Source: Hoeflea_A sp965228785 (lineage in GTDB: Bacteria; Pseudomonadota; Alphaproteobacteria; Rhizobiales; Rhizobiaceae). Taken from it: a DNA stretch of 64,000 nt. The stretch is taken from contig CBDDIF010000002.1 in NCBI GenBank assembly GCA_965228785.1, positions 2,294,001-2,358,000 of the forward strand. The letters are read 5' to 3'. The position numbers and the translations under genes are program-made. The first letter of the stretch is position 1. Each line of letters begins with the position of its first letter. The notes beneath the pieces were generated by a model, which saw only the letters and a list, made by a program, of their open reading frames with translations, was not told the DNA's origin and ran no database searches. Of the stretch, positions 9,601 to 17,949 are shown piece by piece.

Positions 9601-9991
9601 CACCAGTCTGTCATCTTCGGTGCCGGATGTCGTGGCAGATCTGAGGTCGGTCAAGCAGATCGCCATCAACCTTCTGTCCAACGCCATTCGCTTCACCCCG
9701 GCCGGCGGCCAGGTCGTCGTATCGACCTCCTATGAATCGAACGGCAATGTCAGTCTGCGCATTCGCGACACAGGTGTCGGAATGACCCGCGATCAGTTGG
9801 AAGAGGCGATGAAGCCGTTCAAACAGGTCACCGGCTTCGCGCGTGAACGTGGCGATGGGACGGGGCTCGGCCTGCCGCTCGCGAAGGCCATGGCAGAAGC
9901 CAATCGCGCGCAGTTCGCCATGAACTCCCAGCCGGGCCGCGGCACGCTTGTGGAGATCGTGTTTCCGTCACAGCGTGTGCTGGCGGAATAG
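6626..9991 (+). CDS. PAS-domain sensor histidine kinase, PdhS/PleC/DivJ type
   Basis: A large cytoplasmic kinase of 1121 residues without transmembrane helices. Residues 1 to about 230 form an N-terminal sensor region. A long acidic, low-complexity linker (about 230-300 and 440-620, rich in D/E/P) is interrupted by a PAS-like segment near 310-430. Two further PAS domains follow near 630-740 (LTPEILEMLPTPIVV) and 755-870 (TATDGVVLIGDDGIIRSMN). The HisKA box SHEIRTPLNAIIGFSELM has the phospho-acceptor at His899. The ATPase domain has N-box LLSNAIRFTP, G1 DTGVGM and G2 DGTGLGLPLAKAM. The H-box and following GPIG-x2-RY-x2-Y segment resemble Brucella PdhS and relatives, which act on the cell-cycle regulator DivK. 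The specific paralogue is inferred, not proven. Confidence 0.85.
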   Translation: MPTGQYPFIDIAVHEEVRERFAAGDAVVVLSQSLRDVLWVNGPGASLFGHEGIYDFMDAGLSSSTASFRQIEAAARSLLDIAGRPRQGFVMRTGSGFRRPVVPAIMQRIRLADGNHALLLTAGLAAPATTAEDQAANIINGFAEMDTHAAVLGPEGDILKATPSFARLNVDATVRAQIVREVAAEQDRLIKQPVRTALGYLPAAIARITDELHLLIAVEMSIGNLDPAPQESDGQQTDVKTEPDVAPGKVPAPEPSVLNLTQRPEEPVSDEDRSEQTGEVQDQDQDDIAEENTRPERKLDPVATQSFVFNPRKRPVRFVWKIDDRGIFSEISKEFAETVGPNAADIEGRKFADVAQVFNIDPDHTITDLLRKRDTWSGKTVYWPVQGTDLRVPVDLAALPTYSRDREFDGFRGFGIVRSSDAEGDPESIGLALVDNLGAPGPFDQKPEDPVEDFANEAKLLPPPDNEESTPETETPSVEDNDSTADDETPALDISQSPGRRQSDKVIRLEERRSRTREGLTSSEKQAFNEIAKRLGQEGADEEPEPPTPFGKRTEPPLDEDQADDGFESNSLTEPTETDGHSDDNIVEPNGPAEEVEDRPADVFAETQSSEDTPTDDKAAEDQKRTQSLTPEILEMLPTPIVVHDGSDIFYINEEFRLLTGYLSTSQLNEAGGLNVLFSGREAANDGGPAVNGSGRLTLHLADASTISVRARLRSVDWQDGRALMLALSDVSGDRGRDDAEDKGSESTALQVEVDELRSILETATDGVVLIGDDGIIRSMNRSAAALFDYDDNDTRGRPFAMLFAHESQRAVQDYLSSLTGAGVASVLNDGREVIGREASGGFLPLFMTIGHLSGSNGHCAVMRDITQWKRAEEELRDAKLEAENASSLKSEFLARVSHEIRTPLNAIIGFSELMAEERFGPIGSQRYVEYAHDIGRSGKHVLDIVNDLLDISKIEAGEQELDFQAVSLNRALLDAVSILQPQANSQRVIVRTSLSSSVPDVVADLRSVKQIAINLLSNAIRFTPAGGQVVVSTSYESNGNVSLRIRDTGVGMTRDQLEEAMKPFKQVTGFARERGDGTGLGLPLAKAMAEANRAQFAMNSQPGRGTLVEIVFPSQRVLAE

Positions 9992-10017
9992 CCGGCCAAC
10001 CGCCCGATCCGGGCGGC

Positions 10018-10290
10018 CTAGAGCAAAGGGCGATAAGTTTGGATCATTTGATGGCTGCAGATCGGCTCCACTCGGCAAGGCGCGTCGCGCAGCGCGATGT
10101 GGTGCATCGGGCAAGCGGCGCAACGCAGCCGATGGGCCGATATGCAACCACCCTTAGGGCCGGGCGCTTTTGGCTCCTGGCGTCGTTGGCTTGCACTTGT
10201 GGTGGGGTGGCACCACGGCCTGCAATCCGCCTAGCCAGAGACCAAAATCGCCGCGGTCAAATGATGCAAACTTATCGCCCTTTGCTCTAG
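10018..10290. mobile_element. MITE-like element with 34-bp terminal inverted repeats
   Basis: A 273-bp non-coding element. Its left end 10018-10051 and right end 10257-10290 are inverted repeats with 33 of 34 bases matching, beginning CTAGAGCAAAGGGCGATAAG. Both outer ends are CTAG, compatible with TA target duplication as used by IS630/Tc1-type elements. The interior has no gene. It lies 26 bases past the stop of the histidine kinase gene, between it and the convergent YegP-like gene. Too short to encode a transposase, so mobilisation would need one in trans. Confidence 0.75.
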
Positions 10291-10311
10291 CAAATGGTCA
10301 GCGGGATTTTG

Positions 10312-10644
10312 TCAGGTCAGGTCCGAGACCGCGGCATCCGGCGCATTCTTCATGACCGAAGCGATGCCCTTTTCGCGCGACGACGAACTCTCATAGCTTT
10401 CGCTCGTGCCGATAACCTGGCCATTGGTGGCTTTGAGGTTAAACCGGTGCTTGCCGTTCTTCGTTTCGGTGCGGTCAAAGCGGGCATCATCGGCAGAATT
10501 CTTGCGAACGGATTCAATACCGTTTTCCGCGCTCTTGCGTTGCTTGTAGCCTTCGCTCGCCAGGATGATCTGACCGTTTCCTGCCTTGAGGCGGAACCGA
10601 AATTCTCCGGCTTTGTCCTTGTAGAGTTCAAACTTCCCTGCCAT
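10312..10644 (-). CDS. YegP-family protein (two DUF1508 repeats)
   Basis: A 110-residue protein starting at the ATG at 10644; the open frame extends upstream without family similarity. It contains two tandem copies of the roughly 50-residue DUF1508 unit: copy 1 (residues 2-50) has FELYKDKAGEFRFRLKAGNG and copy 2 (53-101) has KNGKHRFNLKATNGQVIGTS. Each unit is predicted to be a small beta-sheet plus helix. The family is widespread, acts presumably in the cytoplasm and has no firmly established function. The gene stands alone, beside the MITE-like element. Confidence 0.88.
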   Translation of the reverse strand: MAGKFELYKDKAGEFRFRLKAGNGQIILASEGYKQRKSAENGIESVRKNSADDARFDRTETKNGKHRFNLKATNGQVIGTSESYESSSSREKGIASVMKNAPDAAVSDLT

Positions 10645-10953
10645 GTGCCCTGGTCTCCCTATCAGACTTCCAACAATGCGGACCCTAACCAAGCACAGTG
10701 CTGATCGCAATTGGAACGTCGGCTTAGTACACATCGAATTGCGGTTGTCGGAAAGTCTGTGGCTAGTTCTTTCTGATATTTTTGTCGGGCGCTGCACAAG
10801 CGTTCTCACGCTTGTGCAAGACGAGGAAGGGATCCGACAGAAACCTGACCGCAACTTTTACTGGTGGTTGCCAGCGAACCAGAATTCCAACCTGGCTTGT
10901 TCCCACCGATCTTCAATCGAATACGGCCAACAGAAGTTGAATTAGGCTAAAAC
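10645..10953. other. Intergenic region, nothing recognised
   Basis: 309 bases upstream of the YegP-like gene and downstream of the GNAT gene, both on the minus strand. It contains TTGTGCAAG-type short repeats around 10795-10815 but no gene, terminator or operator I can defend. It should contain the YegP promoter. Confidence 0.4.
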
Positions 10954-11436
10954 TCATTTTCGTTCAGCCAGACCAAGGACGAACCTGGGAGGATAGGAGT
11001 TCTGACGATGGAACCCGATTGCCCGATAGAACGCCTGTGCCTCCAGATTTTCCGGATCGGTCCCGACCTTCATGAAACGGCACTTCAGTTCGAGGCCCTT
11101 CAGTTTGCAACCTTCAACGAGTGCCACGCCAATGCCACTGCCGCGGAACGACGGCTCCACGAAGAGATGGTGTAAATCGACACCGCGATTCGCCGACTGA
11201 AGTTGTATCAGGCGGTAGAGGGCGGCATACCCAACCAGCCGACCCCTGGCTTCTGCTACGAGCACATAGACCCAGGGATGCTCTCCGAACGCGTCGCGAA
11301 CCAGAGCGTCAGCACTCAGGTTGGCTTTGTCGTGATGGTGATCGGCAAGCTGGCTCACCATCTGAACGATGCGTTCGACATCGGATTCCCGGGCATCGCG
11401 AATGACACCCGTTTTGAATTGAAGCGGTAAAGGCAT
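10954..11436 (-). CDS. GNAT-family N-acetyltransferase
   Basis: A 160-residue acetyl-CoA-dependent acyltransferase. The ATG at 11436 is preceded by AAGGAG with good spacing. Residues 8-150 span the GNAT fold: motif A is LFVEPSFRGSGIGVALVEG (about 95-113), with the pyrophosphate-binding R-x2-G-x-G/A, and motif B contains the alpha-4 segment NLEAQAFYRAIGF that typically ends the domain. Sequence resembles diamine/aminoglycoside-type GNATs at family level only; the substrate cannot be named. It is transcribed away from the adjacent permease gene across a 361-base divergent region. Confidence 0.88.
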   Translation of the reverse strand: MPLPLQFKTGVIRDARESDVERIVQMVSQLADHHHDKANLSADALVRDAFGEHPWVYVLVAEARGRLVGYAALYRLIQLQSANRGVDLHHLFVEPSFRGSGIGVALVEGCKLKGLELKCRFMKVGTDPENLEAQAFYRAIGFHRQNSYPPRFVLGLAERK

Positions 11437-11797
11437 TTGATCTGGCTCCTTTTTGCCGCAGGAGCCCAATCAATGTGCCACCATGCGGCGGCATCATGTT
11501 GACGTGCATGTACCGCGCTCAGACGAGGCGGTTCCAATAGGTCACGGCGTGGACGGTGATCTTGCACATGTTGCTTTCCCTAAGTTCGTTCTGCGACAAC
11601 GTCAATGATGTCGCCGCGAGACCACACTTTCACACTCGGCCTTTCGCACTTTAGAATGTTTCTAAATCATTGATTTTACGGTTTTTCTTGACCTTGAGCG
11701 GCAATTTTGCTTTTCCATTTGACGGCTTCGTAGTGCCTTGGATCGTTTCCCGACCGTTTGGCAATGGGCCGACAAGTGTGGGAACGCTTCGTCCGAT
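11437..11797. other. Divergent intergenic region between GNAT and permease genes
   Basis: 361 bases that should contain both divergent promoters. A run of short AT-rich sequence around 11650-11700 is the most promoter-like part. No operator, riboswitch or small gene could be supported. Confidence 0.4.
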
Positions 11798-13495
11798 ATG
11801 AGCATAACCTTGACAGCCTCGAGCCGAACCCGGCGCATTGGCAATCCGCTGCTGACAGGCTTCGCCCTGTTCGTCGCGGCTTTTGTGCTGCTGCCCGTCG
11901 CCGCCCTGATCTACCTGGCATTCTCCGGCGACGCCAGCGAGTGGCCGCACCTGCTCCGCTATGTCATTCCCCGCTCCGCCCTGACCACAATTTCCTTGCT
12001 GGTTGGTGTTGCAGTGGTCGCCGGCTCGATGGGCGTGCTCTCCGCCTGGCTGATCGTGTCCTGCGATTTCCCCATGCGCAGGACATTTTCCTGGGCACTT
12101 GTCCTGCCGTTTGCGGTGCCGACCTATTTGGCCGCCTACTCCTATGGCGAGTTTCTCGACTTTACCGGGCCCGTGCAGTCGACCATCCGCGCTCTTTTCG
12201 GATTTCAATCCGGCCGGGACTATTGGTTCCCGGAGGTGCGCAGCCTGGCAGGGGCCATACTGGTGCTGTCCTTCGTTCTCTATCCCTACATTTACCTGAC
12301 CACCCGGGCAGTGTTCCTGATGCAGGGGAAATCCGCTCAGGACGTCGCCCGGACGCTCGGTGCCGGCCCCCTGTCGGTTTTCCTCAGGGTGCAGTTGCCG
12401 ATGGCGCGCCCTGCCCTGGTCATCGGGGTAACGCTCGCCCTGATGGAGACGCTCAACGATATCGGTGCTGTGGAATATCTCGGCGTTCATACGCTGACAT
12501 TCGCCGTCTTCGACACCTGGCTCAACCGCAACAATCTGGGTGGCGCAGCGCAGCTGGCCTGCGCCATGCTGCTGGTCGCTCTTTTGGCGGTGCTCGCCGA
12601 ACGTTGGGCCAGGCGACGCCAACGGTTCAGTGCAAGCCGCACGACCGGCGCGATCCACGATGCCTCGCCGCTGGAGCTCGTGGGTTTCAGGCGGTGGCTT
12701 GCCTGGGCTTTGTGCCTGATGCCAGTGCTGCTCGGCTTCGGCATCCCGGCCTATGTGCTCGGCGGCTATGCCATCAAGCGCCTCGATCAGTTCTTCGGAG
12801 AGCGCATCTATTTCGCCCTGATCGATAGCCTCGCCGTTTCCAGCGCCACGGCTGCCTGCACCGTGGTGCTGGCGTTTGTTCTCGCCTATGCCGCTCGGGT
12901 TTCCAATAACCGGGTCATCGCCCTGACGGGACGCATCGCCTCCTTCGGCTATGCCATTCCGGGAACGGTGCTGGCGATCGGCGTGCTGATACCGCTGGCC
13001 GCTTTCGACAACTGGCTGAACACGGTGACGGTCAGCGCGTTCGGCACGACTGTAGGCCTCCTGTTGACCGGCTCTGGCGTTGCGATTGTCTATGCCTGCA
13101 GCATCCGGTTCCTGACCATGGCCGAGGGCTCTGTGGACTCCGGTTTCCAGAAACTGTCGCCGCACCTCGACATGGCCGCCCGGACTTTGGGACGCAATAC
13201 CCGCCAAACACTGTTTTCGGTTCTGCTTCCGATGATGCACCCGGCGGTCGTCACGGCGGCACTGCTGGTGTTCGTCGATACAATGAAGGAACTGTCGGCG
13301 ACCATCCTGCTGCGACCCTTCAACTTCAACACCCTGGCCACGCTGGTCTATGAGGACGCCTCACGGGCCCGCGTTGAGGATGCCTCGGTCGCCGCCCTGA
13401 TCATTGTTATTGTGGGGATTGTGCCTGTTGTTCTGCTGTCCCGCAGCATGCTCACCAACGGCAATCGCAGCAAGGCGCTCTATGGCGGATCCTGA
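11798..13495 (+). CDS. Iron(III)-type ABC transporter permease (FbpB/SfuB family, fused two-domain)
   Basis: An inner-membrane permease of 565 residues containing two tandem binding-protein-dependent transport domains, each with about six helices. This is the architecture of ferric-iron permeases such as FbpB. Each half contains an EAA-type loop: SAQDVARTLGAGPLSVFLRV in the first and FQKLSPHLDMAARTLGRNTR in the second. The ATG at 11798 is chosen because the sequence before it is not conserved in character; the ribosome-binding site is weak. No binding protein or ATPase gene lies next to it, so its partners must be elsewhere. Iron is the most likely substrate from the family; thiamine-type permeases are a more distant alternative. 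Confidence 0.85.
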   Translation: MSITLTASSRTRRIGNPLLTGFALFVAAFVLLPVAALIYLAFSGDASEWPHLLRYVIPRSALTTISLLVGVAVVAGSMGVLSAWLIVSCDFPMRRTFSWALVLPFAVPTYLAAYSYGEFLDFTGPVQSTIRALFGFQSGRDYWFPEVRSLAGAILVLSFVLYPYIYLTTRAVFLMQGKSAQDVARTLGAGPLSVFLRVQLPMARPALVIGVTLALMETLNDIGAVEYLGVHTLTFAVFDTWLNRNNLGGAAQLACAMLLVALLAVLAERWARRRQRFSASRTTGAIHDASPLELVGFRRWLAWALCLMPVLLGFGIPAYVLGGYAIKRLDQFFGERIYFALIDSLAVSSATAACTVVLAFVLAYAARVSNNRVIALTGRIASFGYAIPGTVLAIGVLIPLAAFDNWLNTVTVSAFGTTVGLLLTGSGVAIVYACSIRFLTMAEGSVDSGFQKLSPHLDMAARTLGRNTRQTLFSVLLPMMHPAVVTAALLVFVDTMKELSATILLRPFNFNTLATLVYEDASRARVEDASVAALIIVIVGIVPVVLLSRSMLTNGNRSKALYGGS

Positions 13496-13501
13496 CCGGC
13501 G

Positions 13502-13530
13502 AAAAAAAAGGTGCGCCGGAGCGCACCTTT
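13502..13530. terminator. Bidirectional terminator between convergent permease and aacS genes
   Basis: A perfect 10-pair stem AAAGGTGCGC (13507-13516) with GCGCACCTTT (13521-13530) and loop CGGA. On the minus strand it is followed by eight T residues, so it is a classical terminator for the acetoacetyl-CoA synthetase gene. In the plus direction it has only TTT but sits 12 bases past the permease stop codon. Confidence 0.82.
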
Positions 13531-13735
13531 GAATTTGAATGCTGTCAAAACGGGGCTAATTTTCGCAATGCTCAGGATGTACGGGTTGCAACCTGCCGGA
13601 TTACGTTAACCGATCGTATCCTAATAAGCGGAATGCTAACGCAACCTTAATACAACTTCACAGATTGTAACCAACTCGCCCCGATGTGAAAGACAGTAAA
13701 CTTTTCGATTACCTTTCATTAACCCAGTTGGCGGC

Positions 13736-15688
13736 TCACTTCAGGGCATCCAGGTTCTCATAGGGAGCCAGAGCCTCGGGGTTGGCCAGCGCTTCCTGGT
13801 TCTTCACCGGGCGGCCATGGACCACATCGCGCACGGCCAATTCGGTGATCTTGCCTGATTTGGTCCGCGGAATGTCATCGACGGCAATCACGACAGCAGG
13901 GACATGGCGCGGCGACGCACCGGTGCGAATGCGTGTCTTGATCTTCTTGGTCAGATCGTCGTCCAGCGCCACCCCATCGGCCAATCGCACGAACAGTACG
14001 ACTCGGACGTCGTCCTGCCAGTCCTGGCCAATGCAGATCGCTTCCAGCACCTCGTCCATCTGTTCGACCTGGTTGTAGATTTCGGCAGTGCCGATGCGCA
14101 CGCCACCCGGATTGAGTGTCGCGTCCGAGCGGCCGTGGATGATGATGCCGTCATGTTCGGTCCATTCAGCAAAATCGCCATGGCACCAGATATTGTCGAA
14201 CCGTTCGAAATAGGCGGCGCGGTATTTGGCGCCGTCGGGATCGTTCCAGAACATGATGGGCATGCAGGGAAAGGACTGCTTGCAAACGAGCTCACCCTTT
14301 TCCTGCCGTACCGATTTGCCGTCATCGTCCCACACGTCGACGTCCATTCCGAGACCCGGCCCCTGGATTTCGCCGCGCCAGACAGCCTTGATCGGAACGC
14401 CGAGCACGAAGCAGGAGACAATGTCCGTGCCGCCGGAGATCGAGGCCAAATGAATGTCGTCCTTGATGCCCTCGTAGACGAAGGAAAAGCCTTCCGGAGA
14501 CAGCGGCGAACCGGTTGATGTCATCAACCGCAGGGACGACAGGTCATGGGTGGACTTCGGCGTCAGCCCCGCCTTGCGCACGGCATCGATGTATTTTGCC
14601 GACGTGCCGAAGATCGCGAACCGCTCCTCCGCCGCATAGTCGAACAGCACGTTGCCATCCGGGTAGAACGGGGAGCCGTCGAACAGGCACAGCGTAGCGC
14701 CGCTTGCCAACCCGGACGCCAGCCAGTTCCACATCATCCATCCGCAGGTGGTGAAATAGAACAACCGTTCACCGGACCGCAGGCTGCAATGCAACTGCTG
14801 TTCCTTCAGGTGTTGCAGTAGAGTTCCGCCGGCCGAGTGCACGATGCATTTGGGAATGCCGGTCGTACCGGAAGAAAACAGAATGTAGAGCGGGTGGTCG
14901 AAAGGCAGCCGCTCGAACTCGACGGCGCGGGCGACATGGGGCGCAACAAAACCGTCCAGCGAAACCGCATTGGAAAGCTTGCCCACGAGCGCATCCGTAT
15001 CGCCGGCGTAGGGAACGATCACCGTTTTCTTGGGCGACAGTTCTGCTTCGACGGTCACCAGCTTGTCGGAAACATCCTGGAGCTTGCCATTGTACCAATA
15101 GCCGTCACAGGCAATGAACAGTTTGGGCTCGATCTGGCCGAACCGGTCGAGAACGCCCTTGTCGCCAAAATCGGGCGAGCAGGACGACCAGATTGCTCCG
15201 ATCGATGCAGCGGCCAGCATGCAGGCGATCGTTTCAGCCATGTTGGGCATCATGGCGGCGACCCGATCACCGCTTTCGACGCCGAGTTCACGCATCGCCT
15301 GCTGAAGTTTCGACACCAGGGCATGCAGTTCGTCCCAGCTCATGCGGGTCGCGACCTTGTCCTCGCCGCGAAACAGCATGGCGTCGTCGCCACCGGTCTT
15401 CTTCAGCAGGTTCTCGGCGAAATTCAGCCGGGCTTGCGGGAAGAAGCGCGCGCCGGGCATGGCGTCGCCGTTTTCCATGACAGTGTCGCCCTTCTCGCCG
15501 ACAACGCCGCAAAAATCCCAGACCGCGGACCAGAATGCCGGCCGATCAGCGACGGACCAGGCGTGCAGACTGTCGAAGTCGTTCACATCCTGTCCGCTTC
15601 GCTCACCGCAGAACCTGGCAAAGGCCGTGACGACGGCATCGGCGACCGCCTCTTCGCTCGGTGTCCACAGTGGCTGCTGGTTGTCCAT
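13736..15688 (-). CDS. aacS: Acetoacetyl-CoA synthetase (acetoacetate-CoA ligase)
   Basis: A cytoplasmic adenylate-forming enzyme that activates acetoacetate with ATP and CoA; it returns ketone bodies from PHB breakdown to acetyl-CoA metabolism. 650 residues, normal for the family. The ATG at 15688 follows GGGAGGA. The AMP-binding P-loop is FSSGTTGIPK (about residue 278) and the A8 region includes GRSDATLNPGGVRIGTAEIY; the C-terminal catalytic lysine lies in IPRTKSGKITELAV. The N-terminus LWTPSEEAV and the segment ARFFPQARLNFAENLL are characteristic of acetoacetyl- rather than acetyl-CoA synthetase. The gene is single, with a terminator 205 bases downstream and a PhaR-like motif in its leader. 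Confidence 0.93.
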   Translation of the reverse strand: MDNQQPLWTPSEEAVADAVVTAFARFCGERSGQDVNDFDSLHAWSVADRPAFWSAVWDFCGVVGEKGDTVMENGDAMPGARFFPQARLNFAENLLKKTGGDDAMLFRGEDKVATRMSWDELHALVSKLQQAMRELGVESGDRVAAMMPNMAETIACMLAAASIGAIWSSCSPDFGDKGVLDRFGQIEPKLFIACDGYWYNGKLQDVSDKLVTVEAELSPKKTVIVPYAGDTDALVGKLSNAVSLDGFVAPHVARAVEFERLPFDHPLYILFSSGTTGIPKCIVHSAGGTLLQHLKEQQLHCSLRSGERLFYFTTCGWMMWNWLASGLASGATLCLFDGSPFYPDGNVLFDYAAEERFAIFGTSAKYIDAVRKAGLTPKSTHDLSSLRLMTSTGSPLSPEGFSFVYEGIKDDIHLASISGGTDIVSCFVLGVPIKAVWRGEIQGPGLGMDVDVWDDDGKSVRQEKGELVCKQSFPCMPIMFWNDPDGAKYRAAYFERFDNIWCHGDFAEWTEHDGIIIHGRSDATLNPGGVRIGTAEIYNQVEQMDEVLEAICIGQDWQDDVRVVLFVRLADGVALDDDLTKKIKTRIRTGASPRHVPAVVIAVDDIPRTKSGKITELAVRDVVHGRPVKNQEALANPEALAPYENLDALK

Positions 15689-15733
15689 GATCGTCCTCCC
15701 GGGTCGTCGCGTCATTCGCGCGTCCGTTTAGCA

Positions 15734-15748
15734 TGCTGCGCCGCAACA
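15734..15748. promoter_or_regulatory. Possible PhaR-like motif upstream of aacS
   Basis: On the minus strand the sequence TTGCGGCGCAGCA (15734-15746) has the TGC-N3-GCA core seen upstream of the phasin and zwf genes and lies 46-58 bases before the aacS start codon. The core is short and GC-rich, so a chance match is quite possible. Confidence 0.3.
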
Positions 15749-16000
15749 AATAAAGCCGGGACCCTCTGATTTTGCCGCTCCGCCATCAAACGGTCCGCTT
15801 TCTGAACGAGCATGCCGCTGTCTTGGGGGCCTGCATCGGGGTGGCGTCGCTCGTATCCGGACTGGAAAGCCGCGTGATAAGCGCGGGAAACGGAGCGCTG
15901 CGAATTGCAATCGCCGGCGCGACTGTTTACCCCTATGAGCCACCGACGGCATGGCCGGTGATCCGCCGGATGTCGGTGCAATGTGAAGGGCAGGAGACCG

Positions 16001-17893
16001 GTGGAACGGACACGCTCATACCGCAGACGTTGGTTGCGCTGGGGGCTTGCCGTCGTCATTGCCGCAGGGCTTGCGGCCGGCGTCACGGGGATCGCCCTGC
16101 CATTCGCCATTTCTACCGACCTGGTGCGCGACCGGCTGGAGCGAGACATTTCCGACTGGACCGGCCACCAGGTCGAACTGCTCGACAATCCGCAGCTCGG
16201 CTTCTGGCCGGTGCCGCACATCGAACTCAACCGTATCAGTGTCTCTTCAAGGCGCTATCCGGACGCCACGCCGATCGTCTACGCCGACGAAATGAAGGCC
16301 GATTTTTCCATCCTTTCGGCGCTCAGCGGCGAACCGAGTTTTTCCAATTTTGTGCTGGTACGGCCGGCCTTTACCGTCGAGGTGTTTCCCGAAGGCACGA
16401 CAAGCTGGTCGAGCGATGAAGGTCGCATTTCGCAAGGTGTTGCCCTGGCTGAACAGCGGGTCAACGGCGCGACGGACAGCTCCGGCAATCCTGTTACCGT
16501 CCCGGCCGATCGGCTGGGGGAAATCCGTGTTGAAAACGGCACCTTTGCCTGGATCGATCACGGCACGGAGATGGAAGAAAAAGTCACGGCCATCAACGGA
16601 ACCGTTTCATGGCCACGGCTCAACAGCGGTATCCGTGCCGATATTCGCGGCATTTTCCGGGGCGAGGCAGCGGCGCTTCAACTGAGCTCCGATGATCCGC
16701 TGCTCCTGTTGTCAGGCAAAAATGCCCAGGCAAACATCAACCTGGCCGCTGCGCCTCTCGACCTGACCTTCGACGGCATGGTCAACCTGTCGGAAAAACC
16801 GTTTTTCGCCGGTACGCTGTCAATGGCAAGCCCCTCCATGCGCCAGACCCTGCAATGGGCCGGCACCGAGATCAAACCGGGTGAAGCGATCGGTGCGCTG
16901 TCTCTGGAGGCGGAAATCCAGATGCAGAACAACCGCGCGATGCTCAATGACCTGATCGTCGAGCTGGAGGGCAACCGCGGAATTGGCGTGCTGGATTTTC
17001 AGGAAGGCGAGGACGGCACACCGGGCATCTCGGGAACGCTCGCCTTCAATTCCCTGGACATTGCCTCGTTCCTGCGGGCCTTCACGCCGTTGCCGCAATC
17101 CGGCGAAGAGATCGCAGAAAAGATCGACACTTCTTTCCTCCACCAGTTGACGCTCGACATGCGGCTTTCCTCGCAATCGGCGACGCTCGGACCGCTGATC
17201 CTGTCAAATGTCGCTGCCGCCGCACGCATCATCGAGGGACGCGCGGTGTTCGACATCGGAGAGGCCACGGCCTATGCCGGGCGGGTGTCCGGGCGCATCA
17301 TGGTTGCCGAGAGCGGCGTGCAGGGCGGCGGCGAGGTCAAATTCTCGGCCCGCGACATCAACCTGGCTCAGATGCTTGAAGCGCTGGAAATCGGCGGCCC
17401 GCTGCCTCAGGGCACGGCCACCCTCAACATTGCGCTGGCGTCGCGCTATCCGACCTGGGCGACCGGCCTCAGCGATCTCGACGGCAAGTTCGAAATCTCC
17501 ATCGCCGACGGTTCGATCCCCTCCTTCGATGTCACTCAGTTCCGTGAACTGGCCGCAAGCGAACGCTTTTTCGGCCTGACAGGGATTTCCGATGGTTCCT
17601 TCCCTTTCGTCTCAGCCGATTTCGTCGCCAATTTCGCCAACGGCCTCGCCGAAATCGACGAAGGCGTTATCACAGGCGAGGATGCCGTCATCGAATTGAC
17701 CGGCATCATACCCTACCAGCGCGGCGGCCTTGCCCTGGTCGGTTTGCTAAAGGACGCACCACCGGAAGAGCAGGAAACCAGCGAGAACGGTGAAACCGGC
17801 GATGAACAATCGGCCGTAGAGGACAATTCCATCCAGTTCTTCATCGGTGGCTCCTGGCCAACCCCGGTGATCTCGCCGATTTTCGGGAATTAG
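16001..17893 (+). CDS. AsmA-family membrane-anchored protein
   Basis: An inner-membrane protein of 630 residues with one N-terminal helix (about 12-35) and a large periplasmic domain. AsmA-like proteins belong to the repeating-beta-groove group implicated in phospholipid transport and outer-membrane homeostasis. The segment LVRDRLERDISDWTGHQVEL near residue 40 and the C-terminal beta-rich region (SDLDGKFEISIADGSIPSFD) are typical of the N- and C-terminal AsmA domains. The GTG at 16001 follows AAGGGCAGGAG; a GTG six codons upstream at 15983 is an alternative. The last 50 residues are acidic and low complexity (EEQETSENGETGDEQ). It is divergent from aacS and 56 bases before the GMC oxidoreductase gene. 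Confidence 0.85.
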   Translation: MERTRSYRRRWLRWGLAVVIAAGLAAGVTGIALPFAISTDLVRDRLERDISDWTGHQVELLDNPQLGFWPVPHIELNRISVSSRRYPDATPIVYADEMKADFSILSALSGEPSFSNFVLVRPAFTVEVFPEGTTSWSSDEGRISQGVALAEQRVNGATDSSGNPVTVPADRLGEIRVENGTFAWIDHGTEMEEKVTAINGTVSWPRLNSGIRADIRGIFRGEAAALQLSSDDPLLLLSGKNAQANINLAAAPLDLTFDGMVNLSEKPFFAGTLSMASPSMRQTLQWAGTEIKPGEAIGALSLEAEIQMQNNRAMLNDLIVELEGNRGIGVLDFQEGEDGTPGISGTLAFNSLDIASFLRAFTPLPQSGEEIAEKIDTSFLHQLTLDMRLSSQSATLGPLILSNVAAAARIIEGRAVFDIGEATAYAGRVSGRIMVAESGVQGGGEVKFSARDINLAQMLEALEIGGPLPQGTATLNIALASRYPTWATGLSDLDGKFEISIADGSIPSFDVTQFRELAASERFFGLTGISDGSFPFVSADFVANFANGLAEIDEGVITGEDAVIELTGIIPYQRGGLALVGLLKDAPPEEQETSENGETGDEQSAVEDNSIQFFIGGSWPTPVISPIFGN

Positions 17894-17949
17894 ATAAACG
17901 CGGGGATGCCAAGCCCTTACTCGTGCTCGCTGCCAATGGGGGAACGCAG

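Noticed and set aside
11651..13240. A 529-residue open frame on the minus strand opposite the iron-type permease gene
   Set aside because: It is rich in Arg, Gly, His and Gln with no hydrophobic core or motif, as expected for an antisense shadow of a GC-rich permease.
14837..15769. A 310-residue plus-strand open frame opposite acetoacetyl-CoA synthetase
   Set aside because: It lies opposite an unmistakable aacS gene and has no recognisable domain.
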